DNA of 64,000 nucleotides from UTCHB3 sp964431385 (lineage in GTDB: Bacteria > Bacteroidota > Ignavibacteria > Ignavibacteriales > Ignavibacteriaceae): assembly GCA_964431385.1 (NCBI GenBank), contig CAYSJM010000009.1, positions 21,466-85,465 of the forward strand, in the 5' to 3' direction. The position numbers were made by a program, and so were the translations under genes. A model generated the notes under the pieces. The model ran no database searches. It saw only the letters and a list, made by a program, of their open reading frames with translations, and had not been told where the DNA came from. Of the stretch, positions 54,365 through 63,738 are shown piece after piece. Position 1 is the stretch's first letter. Each line of letters opens with the position of its first letter.

Positions 54365-54365
54365 A

Positions 54366-55382
54366 TCAGGGGTTCAATATTTCTTTTTTTCCGGTTATTT
54401 CAGACGAAACGAGTTCAGCAAGTCCTTCTACAAAGGTTGATGAACCATTTAGACCTGTCATAACGATATAATTTTCAATTTTTGCTTCTTCAGCATTATG
54501 CCGATACTCAATATCAAGTTCAAATGAAGTTTCAACATGATCAGAAACGAAGCTTACAGGTACTACCAGCACATCCTTCACTCCCTTGCTTCCGAGTTCC
54601 ATCAACTTATCGTCAGTGGCTGGTTCGAGCCACTTCACAGGACCAACTTTACTCTGAAAAGAGAGGTGATACATGTGGGAGTAACTTCTAAGTTTCATGA
54701 CGGTTTCCATCGTGTTACGAATTTCACCGCTGTATGGATCTCCCTTTTTTACGAGACTTACGGGTGTGCCATGTGCACTAAACAGGATGTTCACGATGTT
54801 GCGTCGTTCTTCGGGGAACCTGAGCAAACACTCATCAATCCGTTCGTTTATCGCTTTGATGTAAAGGGGTTGATTGTAATAATTTCTGATATAAGCAACT
54901 TTCGACATGTCTCCTTTATAAACCCTTTTCCACTCATTAAACGATGAACCGGTCGTTGTGATTGAATAATGGGGGTAGAGAGGTAACAAAATTACTTTAT
55001 CATAGTTACCTGCGGCAACTTTTTCAGCAATTTCTGCCGTAAGCGGGTTCCAATAACGCATAGCAGTAAATACATCAATTGATAATAAATCTGCTTTGCT
55101 GTCAGTAGAGGAAGCCGAGCTAAAGATTTCTCTTAATCGTGTCTCGAGCATCGATCTTTGTAGTTCTGTCCATTCATTAATGGGAGATTTACCTCCAATC
55201 AGCTCATATTCTTCCGCAACTTTTGGTGCTCTTCTCTTGGAAATTATTTTTGCAAAAAGTTTTTGCCCAAATGGAAGGTTAAAAATATCGGGATCGCTAA
55301 ATAAATTACGCAGAAACGGTTCGATGGCGTCCATTGAGTCGGGACCGCCGAGATTCATAATTACAACTGCAATTTTATTCAT
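54366..55382 (-). CDS. hemH: Ferrochelatase
   Basis: The 338-residue enzyme inserts Fe2+ into protoporphyrin IX. Visible motifs: VVIMNLGGPDSMDAI at the start, LPLYPHYSITTTGSS, the catalytic His in ILFSAHGTPVSLV, and VVPVSFVSDHVETSFELD. It lies between hemN and hemY. Confidence 0.95.
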   Translation of the reverse strand: MNKIAVVIMNLGGPDSMDAIEPFLRNLFSDPDIFNLPFGQKLFAKIISKRRAPKVAEEYELIGGKSPINEWTELQRSMLETRLREIFSSASSTDSKADLLSIDVFTAMRYWNPLTAEIAEKVAAGNYDKVILLPLYPHYSITTTGSSFNEWKRVYKGDMSKVAYIRNYYNQPLYIKAINERIDECLLRFPEERRNIVNILFSAHGTPVSLVKKGDPYSGEIRNTMETVMKLRSYSHMYHLSFQSKVGPVKWLEPATDDKLMELGSKGVKDVLVVPVSFVSDHVETSFELDIEYRHNAEEAKIENYIVMTGLNGSSTFVEGLAELVSSEITGKKEILNP

Positions 55383-55417
55383 CTATTCAAATTCCTAATC
55401 ATCTAACTTATTTTTAA

Positions 55418-56800
55418 TTAAACAGTTCTCGAGTATCTTCCCTGGTCTTCTTTGCGTTCAATGAAACCGTCAAATTTCATGGCGATATTGCGGATAAGAA
55501 GTCTTCCCTTGTTAGAAACCTGCAGTCCGGTCTCATTAATTGAAAGCAGTCCGTCTTCTTCCATCGCTTTTAGATTTTCGAGAGAATTCGCAAAATACTC
55601 TTTAAAATTGATGTTGAACTCTTTCTCGAAGTTGTTAAACTCAAGTTCGAAGTCGCACATCACTTTCATAATCACTTCTCTTCTCAACAAATCATCGTCA
55701 GTGAGATAAATCCCTTTGTGTACCGGAAGTTTCTCATCGTTGAGGGAATCAAAATACTCTTTTTCTTTTTTAAGATTTTGAGCGTAAACTCTTCCAATCT
55801 GACTGATACTTGTAATTCCAAAAGCATATAGATCGGCTCCTGCATTGGTGCTGTACCCTTGGAAATTTCTATAAAGTTTTTTGTCACGAAGTGCAACTGC
55901 CATTTCATCAGTTGGTTTAGCGAAATGATCCATACCTATAAAAACATACCCGGCTTTTACAAGTTCCTCGATGGTTTGTTGGAGAATTTCGAGTTTTACC
56001 TCAGGTTTTGGCAAGTCTTCCTGCTTAATCAGACCCATGTGTTTCTTCATCCATGGCACATGTGCATAATTAAAAACAGCAATTCTATCGGGTGAAATAT
56101 CGATTACCGCTCTTACAGTTTTGAGGAAATCTTCTTTCGTTTGGAATGGTAGCCCGTAAATAAGATCGAGATTTATACTCGAAAAGCCAAGTTCACGCAC
56201 CCATGAAACCACCTGGCGGGTCATACTTTCAGGTTGAACTCTGTTAACGGCTTTCTGGACTGCCGGAGTAAAGTCCTGCACCCCCATCGAAATTCTGTTG
56301 AAACCACCACTTCTTAATGCTTCCAGGTGAGCTCTTTCGAGTCCTCTTGGATCAATTTCGCAACCGGCTTCAATTGTTGGATCAATTTTGAACGAAGTAT
56401 TGATGTATGAGACGAGATCGTAAATTTCATCAGGATTCAGGTGAGTTGGTGTTCCACCACCCCAGTGAAGTTGCGTCACAGGTCTGTCAACATCAAGATA
56501 GGTTCTCAGCAGATCAATCTCGTTTTTAACATATTTTATATAATCTTTTATCCTGTCCCTGTTACGGGTGATGATCATGTTACAACCGCAGAAGTAGCAT
56601 AAAGTATCGCAAAACGGAAGATGATAATAGAGCGAAAGAGGCGGCTTTACAGCAGCAGTGTTTGTTCTTACGATCTCATCGAGGTAATTGTCGGCTGTAA
56701 ATCCTTCATGAAAATGTGGTGCAGTCGGGTAACTGGTGTATCTTGGACCGGGTTGGTCATATTTTTTAATTAAGTCTATGTCAAAATCGAGTTCAAACAT
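55418..56800 (-). CDS. hemN: Oxygen-independent coproporphyrinogen III oxidase (radical SAM)
   Basis: The 460-residue radical SAM enzyme has YYHLPFCDTLCYFCGCN (the CxxxCxxC cluster), the N-terminal KYDQPGPRYTSYPTA typical of HemN, and LHWGGGTPTHL. It converts coproporphyrinogen III to protoporphyrinogen IX without oxygen. The ATG at 56800 gives the family's normal N-terminus. A TTG at 56815 would overlap the hemE stop and is less likely. Confidence 0.94.
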   Translation of the reverse strand: MFELDFDIDLIKKYDQPGPRYTSYPTAPHFHEGFTADNYLDEIVRTNTAAVKPPLSLYYHLPFCDTLCYFCGCNMIITRNRDRIKDYIKYVKNEIDLLRTYLDVDRPVTQLHWGGGTPTHLNPDEIYDLVSYINTSFKIDPTIEAGCEIDPRGLERAHLEALRSGGFNRISMGVQDFTPAVQKAVNRVQPESMTRQVVSWVRELGFSSINLDLIYGLPFQTKEDFLKTVRAVIDISPDRIAVFNYAHVPWMKKHMGLIKQEDLPKPEVKLEILQQTIEELVKAGYVFIGMDHFAKPTDEMAVALRDKKLYRNFQGYSTNAGADLYAFGITSISQIGRVYAQNLKKEKEYFDSLNDEKLPVHKGIYLTDDDLLRREVIMKVMCDFELEFNNFEKEFNINFKEYFANSLENLKAMEEDGLLSINETGLQVSNKGRLLIRNIAMKFDGFIERKEDQGRYSRTV

Positions 56801-56811
56801 TTCAAATCCAA

Positions 56812-57858
56812 TCAATTATGATATTTATGGCTGTCGCTCTTAATAAAATCCACGAGTGTCTTGAGGTTTTCAGGTTTCACATCGGGCAGAATCCCGTGTC
56901 CAAGATTAAAGATGTGTCTGTGACCTGAGTCGAGTGAAGCGAGAATCTTATCTGCCTCATCTTTTATAGTCTGTTTAGGTGCATAAAGGATTGTTGGATC
57001 CATATTACCCTGAACAACTGCACGATCGCCAATCTCTTTTTTTACAGCTGCGAGGTCAACTGTCCAATCGAATCCATAAGCATCAGCACCAATTTCAGCG
57101 AGTTTCGAGAAATTGTAGTTAACACCTTTGGCAAAAACAATGACAGGAGAGTGAGGTTTTAATTCTTCAACTATTCTTGTAATGTAAGGTTTCGAGAATT
57201 CTTCAAATTGTGTTGGTGAGAGGATACTTCCCCAGGTGTCAAACACCTGAACGGTATCAGCACCGGCGGATACTTTGGCTTTCAAGTATCCAATAATCAC
57301 ATTCGTTAACATCTCAAGAATTTTGTGTGCGGTTTTTCTTTCGTTATAAACAAACTCTTTAATTTTGCTAAAATTCTTGGATCCTTTTCCTTCAACCATG
57401 TAGGTTAAGAGAGTCCAGGGTGCACCTGAGAAGCCAATTAATGGAACTCTTCCATCAAGTTCTTTTACGGTAAGTGAAACCGCATCCATCACATATTTCA
57501 ATTTATCCAAAGGATCAAATTCAGCAAGTCGGCTAAGATCTGAAGCACTTCTTACAGGATTTGGAAATACGGGACCGGTACCTTCATTCATTGTGAACTC
57601 GAGCCCCATCGCTTCAGGAATCACGAGGATGTCAGAAAAGATGATAGCAGCATCAACCCCAATCAAATCGACGGGTTGTATAGTTACTTCTGCAGCAAGC
57701 TCAGGAGTTTTGCACATAGTAATAAAATCTGCCTTCTCGCGTACAGCCCGATATTCCGGGAGGTATCTTCCGGCTTGTCTCATCACCCAAATCGGGGTTC
57801 TTTCGGTATTTTCACCTTTAACGGTGCGAAGGAAGAGGTCATTTTTAAATGTTTTCAA
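56812..57858 (-). CDS. hemE: Uroporphyrinogen decarboxylase
   Basis: The 348-residue enzyme has PIWVMRQAGRYLPEYR, the signature binding loop, and GFSGAPWTLLTYMVEGKGSK. It decarboxylates uroporphyrinogen III to coproporphyrinogen III. The start is TTG at 57858, overlapping the hemD stop as TTGA, with AAGGA upstream. Confidence 0.96.
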   Translation of the reverse strand: MKTFKNDLFLRTVKGENTERTPIWVMRQAGRYLPEYRAVREKADFITMCKTPELAAEVTIQPVDLIGVDAAIIFSDILVIPEAMGLEFTMNEGTGPVFPNPVRSASDLSRLAEFDPLDKLKYVMDAVSLTVKELDGRVPLIGFSGAPWTLLTYMVEGKGSKNFSKIKEFVYNERKTAHKILEMLTNVIIGYLKAKVSAGADTVQVFDTWGSILSPTQFEEFSKPYITRIVEELKPHSPVIVFAKGVNYNFSKLAEIGADAYGFDWTVDLAAVKKEIGDRAVVQGNMDPTILYAPKQTIKDEADKILASLDSGHRHIFNLGHGILPDVKPENLKTLVDFIKSDSHKYHN

Positions 57859-58649
57859 GATTTAATCCTTGGTAATTTATTTTTCAATTCTACTAATAGT
57901 GTTTCCAATGTAAAAACAGAAGGCACGAGAAAAAGAGGATACCCCTTTTCATCAATAGCTTTTGCTGTTACTTCCCCGATAGCACAGATCGGGTATAATT
58001 TTAATATTGGATCGGCAGATTCCCCAAAAACTCTCAGAAAATTCTTAAAAGTTGAAGGACTTGTAAAAATCAGAAAATCGGGGACGAGGTGCGTCATATA
58101 TTCTCTAATTGCCTGATATTCTTCGGGATCGGGTGGATCATTTTTGTAAACAATTACCCTCTCCACATCTGCTCCGAGTGCCTGTATTTCATCTTGAAGT
58201 GATTCACGCGATAAGTTACCAACAGGCAGAAGAATTTTGGTACCTGCAATATTACTTTTGGCGAAAAATTTAACGAGCCCTGAGCCTGTGTACGACTCCG
58301 GAATAATCACTTCGTTTTCGGGGAAAAACTCCCAAACTTTTTTTGCTGTTTTTTCTCCAACACAGGCAAGGGTAAGCTTTTCAAATTGTGAAAGGTCCGT
58401 TCCTGTTTTCTCCATTATTTGCAATGTGGAGTAAAGAGAATGCACAGAGGTGAAAACGATTATTTCAAATTCTCTTAGCCTGGATATCGCATCGATAGAA
58501 GCTTCATTAATTACGGTAGTCATTTTTATCAGAGGAATATTTCTGCCACCAAACCCGTGCTTTGCAAAAAGTTCGAGAGTTTCGTCAGTTTCTGCAGCAT
58601 CTCTGAAAGTAACGACGAAAGGTTTTGTTTCGTCGTGGATAATACTCAA
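57855..58649 (-). CDS. hemD: Uroporphyrinogen-III synthase
   Basis: The 264-residue protein has the two-domain HemD fold with weak conservation: VFTSVHSLYSTLQ, ACVGEKTAKKV, LPVGNLSRESL, FTSPSTFKNFL and CAIGEVTAKAI. It closes hydroxymethylbilane to uroporphyrinogen III. Position between hemC and hemE confirms the call. The start appears to be TTG at 58649. Confidence 0.92.
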   Translation of the reverse strand: MSIIHDETKPFVVTFRDAAETDETLELFAKHGFGGRNIPLIKMTTVINEASIDAISRLREFEIIVFTSVHSLYSTLQIMEKTGTDLSQFEKLTLACVGEKTAKKVWEFFPENEVIIPESYTGSGLVKFFAKSNIAGTKILLPVGNLSRESLQDEIQALGADVERVIVYKNDPPDPEEYQAIREYMTHLVPDFLIFTSPSTFKNFLRVFGESADPILKLYPICAIGEVTAKAIDEKGYPLFLVPSVFTLETLLVELKNKLPRIKS

Positions 58650-58651
58650 AA

Positions 58652-59578
58652 TCAGACGATCCTGTCTATAGTCGCAATTATTTCTTTACCACCATCGTCG
58701 AACATATCTTTAGCCAATCCAATTCCGAGTTCTTCTGCTTCATATTTACTGCCTCTAACATAACCACGCATTGCCTGGGTACCATCTATTGTTCCGATGT
58801 ATGCTTTAAGGAAAAGTCCGTTCGGTTTTGTAACTGCATGGGCAGCAATTGGTACCTGACATCCACCTTCGAGTTGACGAAGGAAAGCTCTTTCAGCAGA
58901 AACAGCTGCAAAAATATTTTGATTGTGCAAACATTCAACAATTTTCATTGATTCCAGGTCACCTTCCCTGGTCTGAAGTCCAAGTGCTCCCTGCCCGACA
59001 GCGGGTAACATAAGGTCAATCGGAATAATTGAAGAAATATGTTCTTCCAATCCCAATCTTTCAACCCCGGCTCTTGCAAGAATAATCGCATCCCAATCGC
59101 TATCGAGAAATTTTTGAATTCTTGTTGGTACATTGCCCCTCAACTCTGCGACTTTTAAATCGGGTCTTAGATTAAGTAACTGACTTCTTCTCCTCAATGA
59201 ACCTGTTGCAACGGTGCCACCTTCAGGTAGTTCATCTATTGTTGTTCCTTTTTTACGGGCTATGAGAACATCGTTTACATCGTGCCTTTTAGAAACAGCG
59301 GCGAGAGCGAGACCTTTAGGCATATTTGTTTCGAGGTCTTTGAGGGAATGAACTGCCAAATCGACCTGTCTTTCAAGAAGCGCAGTTTCAAGTTCTTTGG
59401 TAAATAGCCCCTTGTCTCCAATTTTTGAGAGTGCGACATCAAGGATTTTATCCCCTTTTGTATTGATATGAATAACTTCAACTTCAATACCAGGATGATT
59501 TTTTAACAATTCAGACTTTACATGCTCTGTCTGCCAGAGGGCGAGTTTACTTTGTCTTGTACCAATTCTAATTTTCAT
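58652..59578 (-). CDS. hemC: Hydroxymethylbilane synthase (porphobilinogen deaminase)
   Basis: The 308-residue enzyme has IRIGTRQSKLALWQ, VATGSLRRRSQLL and the dipyrromethane-binding Cys in LEGGCQVPIAAHA. It polymerises four porphobilinogens. It lies 20 bases after hemA. Confidence 0.96.
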   Translation of the reverse strand: MKIRIGTRQSKLALWQTEHVKSELLKNHPGIEVEVIHINTKGDKILDVALSKIGDKGLFTKELETALLERQVDLAVHSLKDLETNMPKGLALAAVSKRHDVNDVLIARKKGTTIDELPEGGTVATGSLRRRSQLLNLRPDLKVAELRGNVPTRIQKFLDSDWDAIILARAGVERLGLEEHISSIIPIDLMLPAVGQGALGLQTREGDLESMKIVECLHNQNIFAAVSAERAFLRQLEGGCQVPIAAHAVTKPNGLFLKAYIGTIDGTQAMRGYVRGSKYEAEELGIGLAKDMFDDGGKEIIATIDRIV

Positions 59579-59598
59579 AAAAAAAGTGTCTTTACTAA

Positions 59599-60885
59599 TT
59601 AATCTTTTTTAATTTTTTCGACTAAGTTCTGTGGTTCAAAAAGATTTGAAATTACAGAAGTGTAGTTAGCAACTTCCTGATAGTTTAATCCACTTTCAGC
59701 CACTTGCCTGAGGCGAATTGTAGGATTATGGAGCAACCTTCCGACAAGCCTTTTGGTCATGTCATCAAGTTTTTTCAGGTCATCTTCGTGAATCTTGTGC
59801 CTTATTTTTTCGATCTCTTCCTGCCTGATCTCTTCAAAAAAGTCACGAATTTTTTTAATAGTTGGAATCACTTCGAGAGTGTTGTACCAACTAAAAAGGT
59901 TCTGCATCTCCTCAAGGATGATGTTCTCTACTGCAGGAATCTCTTTTTCTCGTCTCTTGATGTTCTGGTCAATAATTTTACCGAGAGAGTCGATATCGTT
60001 ATAGAAGACTCCATCAAGTTTTGCTACTGCCGGATCAATATCTCTCGGGAGTGCAAGGTCCATAAGACAAACAGGTGTACCGCGTCTTTTTTTTACTATC
60101 GCTTTAACCTCGTCCTGAGAAATGATTATCCCGGGTGCAGAAGTAGCAGAAACAATAATATCAAAATTGTGAAGATTTTCCTTCAAGTTTTCGAAAGGAA
60201 CTATCTCACCGTAAACTTTTCTCGCAAGTTCTTCCGCCCTGTTCAAGGTTCTGTTTGCGATAGCAATTTTGCCAATTCCTTTGTCCTTTAAGTGAACGGC
60301 AGCGAGTTCGCCCGTTTCACCGGCACCAATAACGATTGCGGATTTATTTTCGAACGAGGAAAATATCTTCTCGACAACCTGAATTGCGGCATAACTTACT
60401 GAAACAGCACCTTCCCCTATCGCAGTCTCTGAAATACTCCTTTTACCAACCTTAACCGCAGTATCAAAAATCCTTCTCATTACTGTTCCGGCGAAATTCA
60501 TATCGATAGCCAGTTGAAAAGCCTCTTTCATTTGACCATGAATCTGGCTGTCGCCAAGAATCAACGAATCAATTCCGGAAGTAACACTAAAAAGATGCTT
60601 TACAGCTCCGCAAGAAAAGAAGTTGAGAAAATTTTTATTCGTAAGTCCATCAACCCTTTTATAATTAAGAAGTGCATCTTGAATTCGTGAAATATTAATG
60701 TCATTTTCGACAGGTAACCCAAATATTTCAGTACGGTTACATGTAGAAATAACAAATCCGTCAGTAAGATATTCTCTTCTGAGGACATCCATGAACTCGG
60801 TGATTTCGTTCTTCGAAAGGTGAAGTGCCTCTCTCTGTTCGATGGATGCAGTATGATGATTTATTGAAGTACCAATCAGGTTCAT
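59599..60885 (-). CDS. hemA: Glutamyl-tRNA reductase
   Basis: The 428-residue enzyme starts the C5 heme pathway, reducing Glu-tRNA to glutamate-1-semialdehyde. The active-site Cys is in VISTCNRTEIFGL, the NADPH fold is VIGAGETGELAAVHL, and a C-terminal dimerisation helix is present. It lies 33 bases after hemX. Confidence 0.96.
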   Translation of the reverse strand: MNLIGTSINHHTASIEQREALHLSKNEITEFMDVLRREYLTDGFVISTCNRTEIFGLPVENDINISRIQDALLNYKRVDGLTNKNFLNFFSCGAVKHLFSVTSGIDSLILGDSQIHGQMKEAFQLAIDMNFAGTVMRRIFDTAVKVGKRSISETAIGEGAVSVSYAAIQVVEKIFSSFENKSAIVIGAGETGELAAVHLKDKGIGKIAIANRTLNRAEELARKVYGEIVPFENLKENLHNFDIIVSATSAPGIIISQDEVKAIVKKRRGTPVCLMDLALPRDIDPAVAKLDGVFYNDIDSLGKIIDQNIKRREKEIPAVENIILEEMQNLFSWYNTLEVIPTIKKIRDFFEEIRQEEIEKIRHKIHEDDLKKLDDMTKRLVGRLLHNPTIRLRQVAESGLNYQEVANYTSVISNLFEPQNLVEKIKKD

Positions 60886-60918
60886 ATTGAATCTCCGGTC
60901 AGTGCCGGGTAAAATCTT

Positions 60919-61746
60919 TTATTTGTTAAATTGATGAAAGCTTGATCCCAAAATTCCGGTAGTTGATAATGCAATCAATGCAGCTACAAATCCGGTGATG
61001 GAATAAATCATAAATTTTTTGCCATAGAGTCCCGTTGTATAACGGGTAATAATTCCAACACCATAGATCAACCACACAACAGCAGTTGAAAGAAGTTTTG
61101 GATCGAGTAAACTAAAATTAGGGAACGCCGAAGGTAACAAGATTGTTCCTATCAATATTGCAATGGTCAAAAGGGTGAAACCAACAATAACTGAATTCAC
61201 AGCAAGTTTTTCCAACATCTCCAGACTCGGGAGTCTGTTGAATATCAGACCAAATTGATTTAGTTTAATCTTTTTATATTGTACCGTAAACAAAATTGCA
61301 TAAACCGCCGAGATTGTGATGCCTGCATATCCAAAAAGAGCTGAAATTACATGAAGTCCAAGTAATCTGTTTTTTAATACAGCAGGAACATCTATCAGAT
61401 CCTGAATAAAAATCGAAGAAATGGTCTGAAAAACGAGTGAAAACAGGATAATAAACGATCCCGTTGCCCTGATATCAGATGAAAGTTCAATCAAGAAGTA
61501 TGAAAACGCCACTGAACACGCCAAAACAGTGAATATTTCAAATTTGGTTGTTATCGGGGGATGATCGAAATGAATTGTCCACAAAAGAAGATATACTGTA
61601 TGAATAATCAATGTAACGAATAAAAATATTCTCTTTACATTGTGTAATACCGGTTTATCTTTAAAGAAGTCAACCAGGTAAACGGAAAAAATCACAGCAT
61701 ACAGAACAGGTAGAGAATAATTTAATAAGTGAATTGTTTCAAGCAT
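60919..61746 (-). CDS. hemX: Cytochrome c assembly-like membrane protein (HemX/CcsA family)
   Basis: The 275-residue protein has about eight membrane helices and the CcsA/HemX-family segment LLGLHVISALFGYAGITISAVY. The Trp-rich WWD loop of true heme handlers is not seen. As first gene before hemA it matches HemX, which in Bacillus lowers HemA amounts. It is the head of the operon running to hemY. Confidence 0.82.
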   Translation of the reverse strand: MLETIHLLNYSLPVLYAVIFSVYLVDFFKDKPVLHNVKRIFLFVTLIIHTVYLLLWTIHFDHPPITTKFEIFTVLACSVAFSYFLIELSSDIRATGSFIILFSLVFQTISSIFIQDLIDVPAVLKNRLLGLHVISALFGYAGITISAVYAILFTVQYKKIKLNQFGLIFNRLPSLEMLEKLAVNSVIVGFTLLTIAILIGTILLPSAFPNFSLLDPKLLSTAVVWLIYGVGIITRYTTGLYGKKFMIYSITGFVAALIALSTTGILGSSFHQFNK

Positions 61747-61787
61747 TGTGTCGTAGTCGAACTAAATAAAATATTTTTTTGTGCTAA

Positions 61788-61795
61788 CAAATATA
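61788..61795 (-). promoter_or_regulatory. Probable -7 element of the heme operon
   Basis: TATATTTG on the minus strand fits TAnnTTTG exactly, 42 bases before the hemX ATG. No good -33 TTTG is found, so the call rests on one element. Confidence 0.4.
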
Positions 61796-61940
61796 CGAAT
61801 AATCCTGTTTATTTGGGTTTGTTCTTATACTGTCATTTATTAAATTTACAGACATTTTCTTAAATTATTTTTTTAATTTAGCATCTAAAATAACTTATAA
61901 TTTTTTAAATATCATAACCAAAAAGAGAACCGGAAGTACA

Positions 61941-62681
61941 ATGAAGAAAACAATCATAGCAATAGCCACTATTGCATTCATTTTTGCTGGCTGCGGCAGC
62001 AAAGAAACACCTAAAACTCCTGAAAATGGAAAAGAAGCTGCAGTAATGCCAGTAAGAGGTGGAAAAATCCTCGAAATAATTCAGACTTCAGCTTACACCT
62101 ATATGCGCCTTGAAGAAGAAAAAGGTGAAATCTGGGTTGCAGTTCAAAAAGTTGATGCAAAAGTTGGTGAGAATCTGTTCTTTACTCAATCAATGGAAAT
62201 GAAAAATTTTGAAGGTAAAGAAGCCGGAAAAACTTTTGAGACCATTCTTTTCGTAAATGATCCGGCGAAAGATAAAGCTTCGTTTGGAGGTCAGGTTGGC
62301 AGCCCCGCTGATTTACCTGCTGATTTCAAACACCCTGACAAAGAAACAGCCCCACAGGAAGCAGTAAAAGTTGAAAAAGCTGCCGGAGGTGTTACTGTTG
62401 CTGATGTTTTCGCAAAAAAAGCTGAACTGAAGAACAAATCTGTTAAGCTCAGAGGCAAAGTGATGAAAGTTAACGCCGGAATTATGAATACCAACTGGAT
62501 TCATATTCAGGATGGAACTGCTGCCGGAAAAGAATATGATCTTACAATCACTTCAGGTGAAGTTCCGGAAGTTGGACAGACAATTTTGATCGAAGGAAAA
62601 GTTTCTGTAGATAAAGATTTTGGTGCAGGCTATAAATATGATGTGATTATCGAAGAAGCAAAAATCTTAGAGAAAAAATAG
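61941..62681 (+). CDS. Lipoprotein with C-terminal OB-fold domain
   Basis: The 246-residue protein has a lipobox (IATIAFIFAGC). The N-terminal half (about 40-125) carries GGKILEIIQTSAYTYMRLE and EIWVAVQK, seen in NrfJ-like proteins. After a linker comes an OB-fold-like region (about 150-245: VTVADVFAKKAELKNKSV, KLRGKVMKVNAG, NWIHIQDGT). The function is unknown. It is monocistronic with a strong terminator. Confidence 0.82.
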   Translation: MKKTIIAIATIAFIFAGCGSKETPKTPENGKEAAVMPVRGGKILEIIQTSAYTYMRLEEEKGEIWVAVQKVDAKVGENLFFTQSMEMKNFEGKEAGKTFETILFVNDPAKDKASFGGQVGSPADLPADFKHPDKETAPQEAVKVEKAAGGVTVADVFAKKAELKNKSVKLRGKVMKVNAGIMNTNWIHIQDGTAAGKEYDLTITSGEVPEVGQTILIEGKVSVDKDFGAGYKYDVIIEEAKILEKK

Positions 62682-62719
62682 TTCGATAAGTTTTTCGAGT
62701 AATCGAACTCGATTTTTCA

Positions 62720-62755
62720 GAGAGGCTGTCCTAAACAACAGCCTCTCACATTTTT
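62720..62755 (+). terminator. Intrinsic terminator after the OB-fold lipoprotein
   Basis: Stem GAGAGGCTGT (62720-62729) pairs with ACAGCCTCTC (62738-62747), followed by CATTTTT. It may serve both converging genes. Confidence 0.85.
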
Positions 62756-62770
62756 AAATAGAACTTCCTG

Positions 62771-63397
62771 CTACTCCATCCCCAATTCACTTTTGATTTT
62801 GTTAATTTCCACCTTTAACGCCTCCACTTCAGCACGCAATTTAGTGACCTCATCTTCAATCAGTGGTTTAAACTCAAGATTTTCAACATTTTCAACTTGT
62901 TGAAGCTCAGGTTGACCATAAAAAAGGTGGATGTATTTTAGACTTCTTCCCGTTGTCCCTGGTACTTTGGTTACAAGAGGATCTTCTCTATCCGAAAGAT
63001 TTTGAATAGTTTCCTCAACATCTTTTAGCTCGGAAAACTCGTGGATTCTTTCACACCTGTTTTTTATCTCACCTGAAGTTTGTGCTCCCCTCAACATAAG
63101 CAAACACATTACCGCACTCTCTGCCACATTCAACGATAAGTGTTCTGTAATCAATTCTCGAAACTTATTCACTTTTATGCCGGCACCAGTAACCCTTATT
63201 GCTAATCGTTTCTCCCGTAGTTGTTCTATGCATGATTCAACCATCAGGTCAGAATAGCTCACCACAGGGTCACGACTGTTTTTTTGATTGCATGCATTCG
63301 TTATCGCATTTATGCTCATCGGATAATATTCCGGTGTGGTATGCTTCTTTTCTATTAAAGCACCAAGAACTCTTACTTCAATTGGTGAAAGTAACAT
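62771..63397 (-). CDS. YceH family protein (DUF480)
   Basis: The 208-residue protein begins MLLSPIEVRVLGALIEKKHTTPEYYPMS, the YceH signature, with two winged-helix-like halves (LNAITNACNQKNSRDPVV is also typical) and a C-terminal coiled coil (about 175-208). The function in bacteria is unclear. It is monocistronic. Confidence 0.9.
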   Translation of the reverse strand: MLLSPIEVRVLGALIEKKHTTPEYYPMSINAITNACNQKNSRDPVVSYSDLMVESCIEQLREKRLAIRVTGAGIKVNKFRELITEHLSLNVAESAVMCLLMLRGAQTSGEIKNRCERIHEFSELKDVEETIQNLSDREDPLVTKVPGTTGRSLKYIHLFYGQPELQQVENVENLEFKPLIEDEVTKLRAEVEALKVEINKIKSELGME

Positions 63398-63645
63398 GAT
63401 TTCCTTTTTTAATTTGTTTCACTATTAAAGTTAATAACATTTAATAATTTCCACAACAGTTAAATTAGAATGCACAACCAACTGCCATAATTTAAAACAC
63501 GGAAAACATCCTATAGGAAAAAATAGTGGCAAAGTTACAAAAGGATTAATTTTGGCATCGAAATAAAATGAATTATCGAGAAGCAACATCGATCTTTTTG
63601 TGTGACCTGCATAAGACTAATTGTTTGGATGAACTGACAAGATAA
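63398..63645. other. Intergenic region without recognised gene
   Basis: AT-rich sequence between yceH and the terminator of the edge gene. No ORF, RNA gene or convincing operator was seen in it. It should hold the yceH promoter. Confidence 0.5.
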
Positions 63646-63671
63646 AAGGCTGCCCCTCTCGAGACAGCCTT
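63644..63671 (-). terminator. Intrinsic terminator of the edge T9SS gene
   Basis: Stem AAGGCTG (63646-63652) pairs with CAGCCTT (63665-63671), with a T-run on the minus strand. It belongs to the same sequence family as 657-682 and 38085-38112. Confidence 0.75.
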
Positions 63672-63692
63672 AATAATTCATCATCCTGGTAT

Positions 63693-63738
63693 GGGCTTTT
63701 CAGCCATCAGTCCGCTGTGGCGGATCATCCCTCAGCCC
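63693..63738. repeat. Composite hairpin, REP-like, after the edge T9SS gene
   Basis: GGGCT (63693-63697) pairs with AGCCC (63734-63738), enclosing a perfect TCCGC/GCGGA hairpin (63711-63724). It may be an extragenic palindromic repeat or an RNA stabiliser. Confidence 0.4.

Noticed and set aside
62694..62711. TCGAGT/ACTCGA palindrome after the OB-fold lipoprotein
   Set aside because: Short, single copy and next to a much stronger terminator; no evidence for a separate role.
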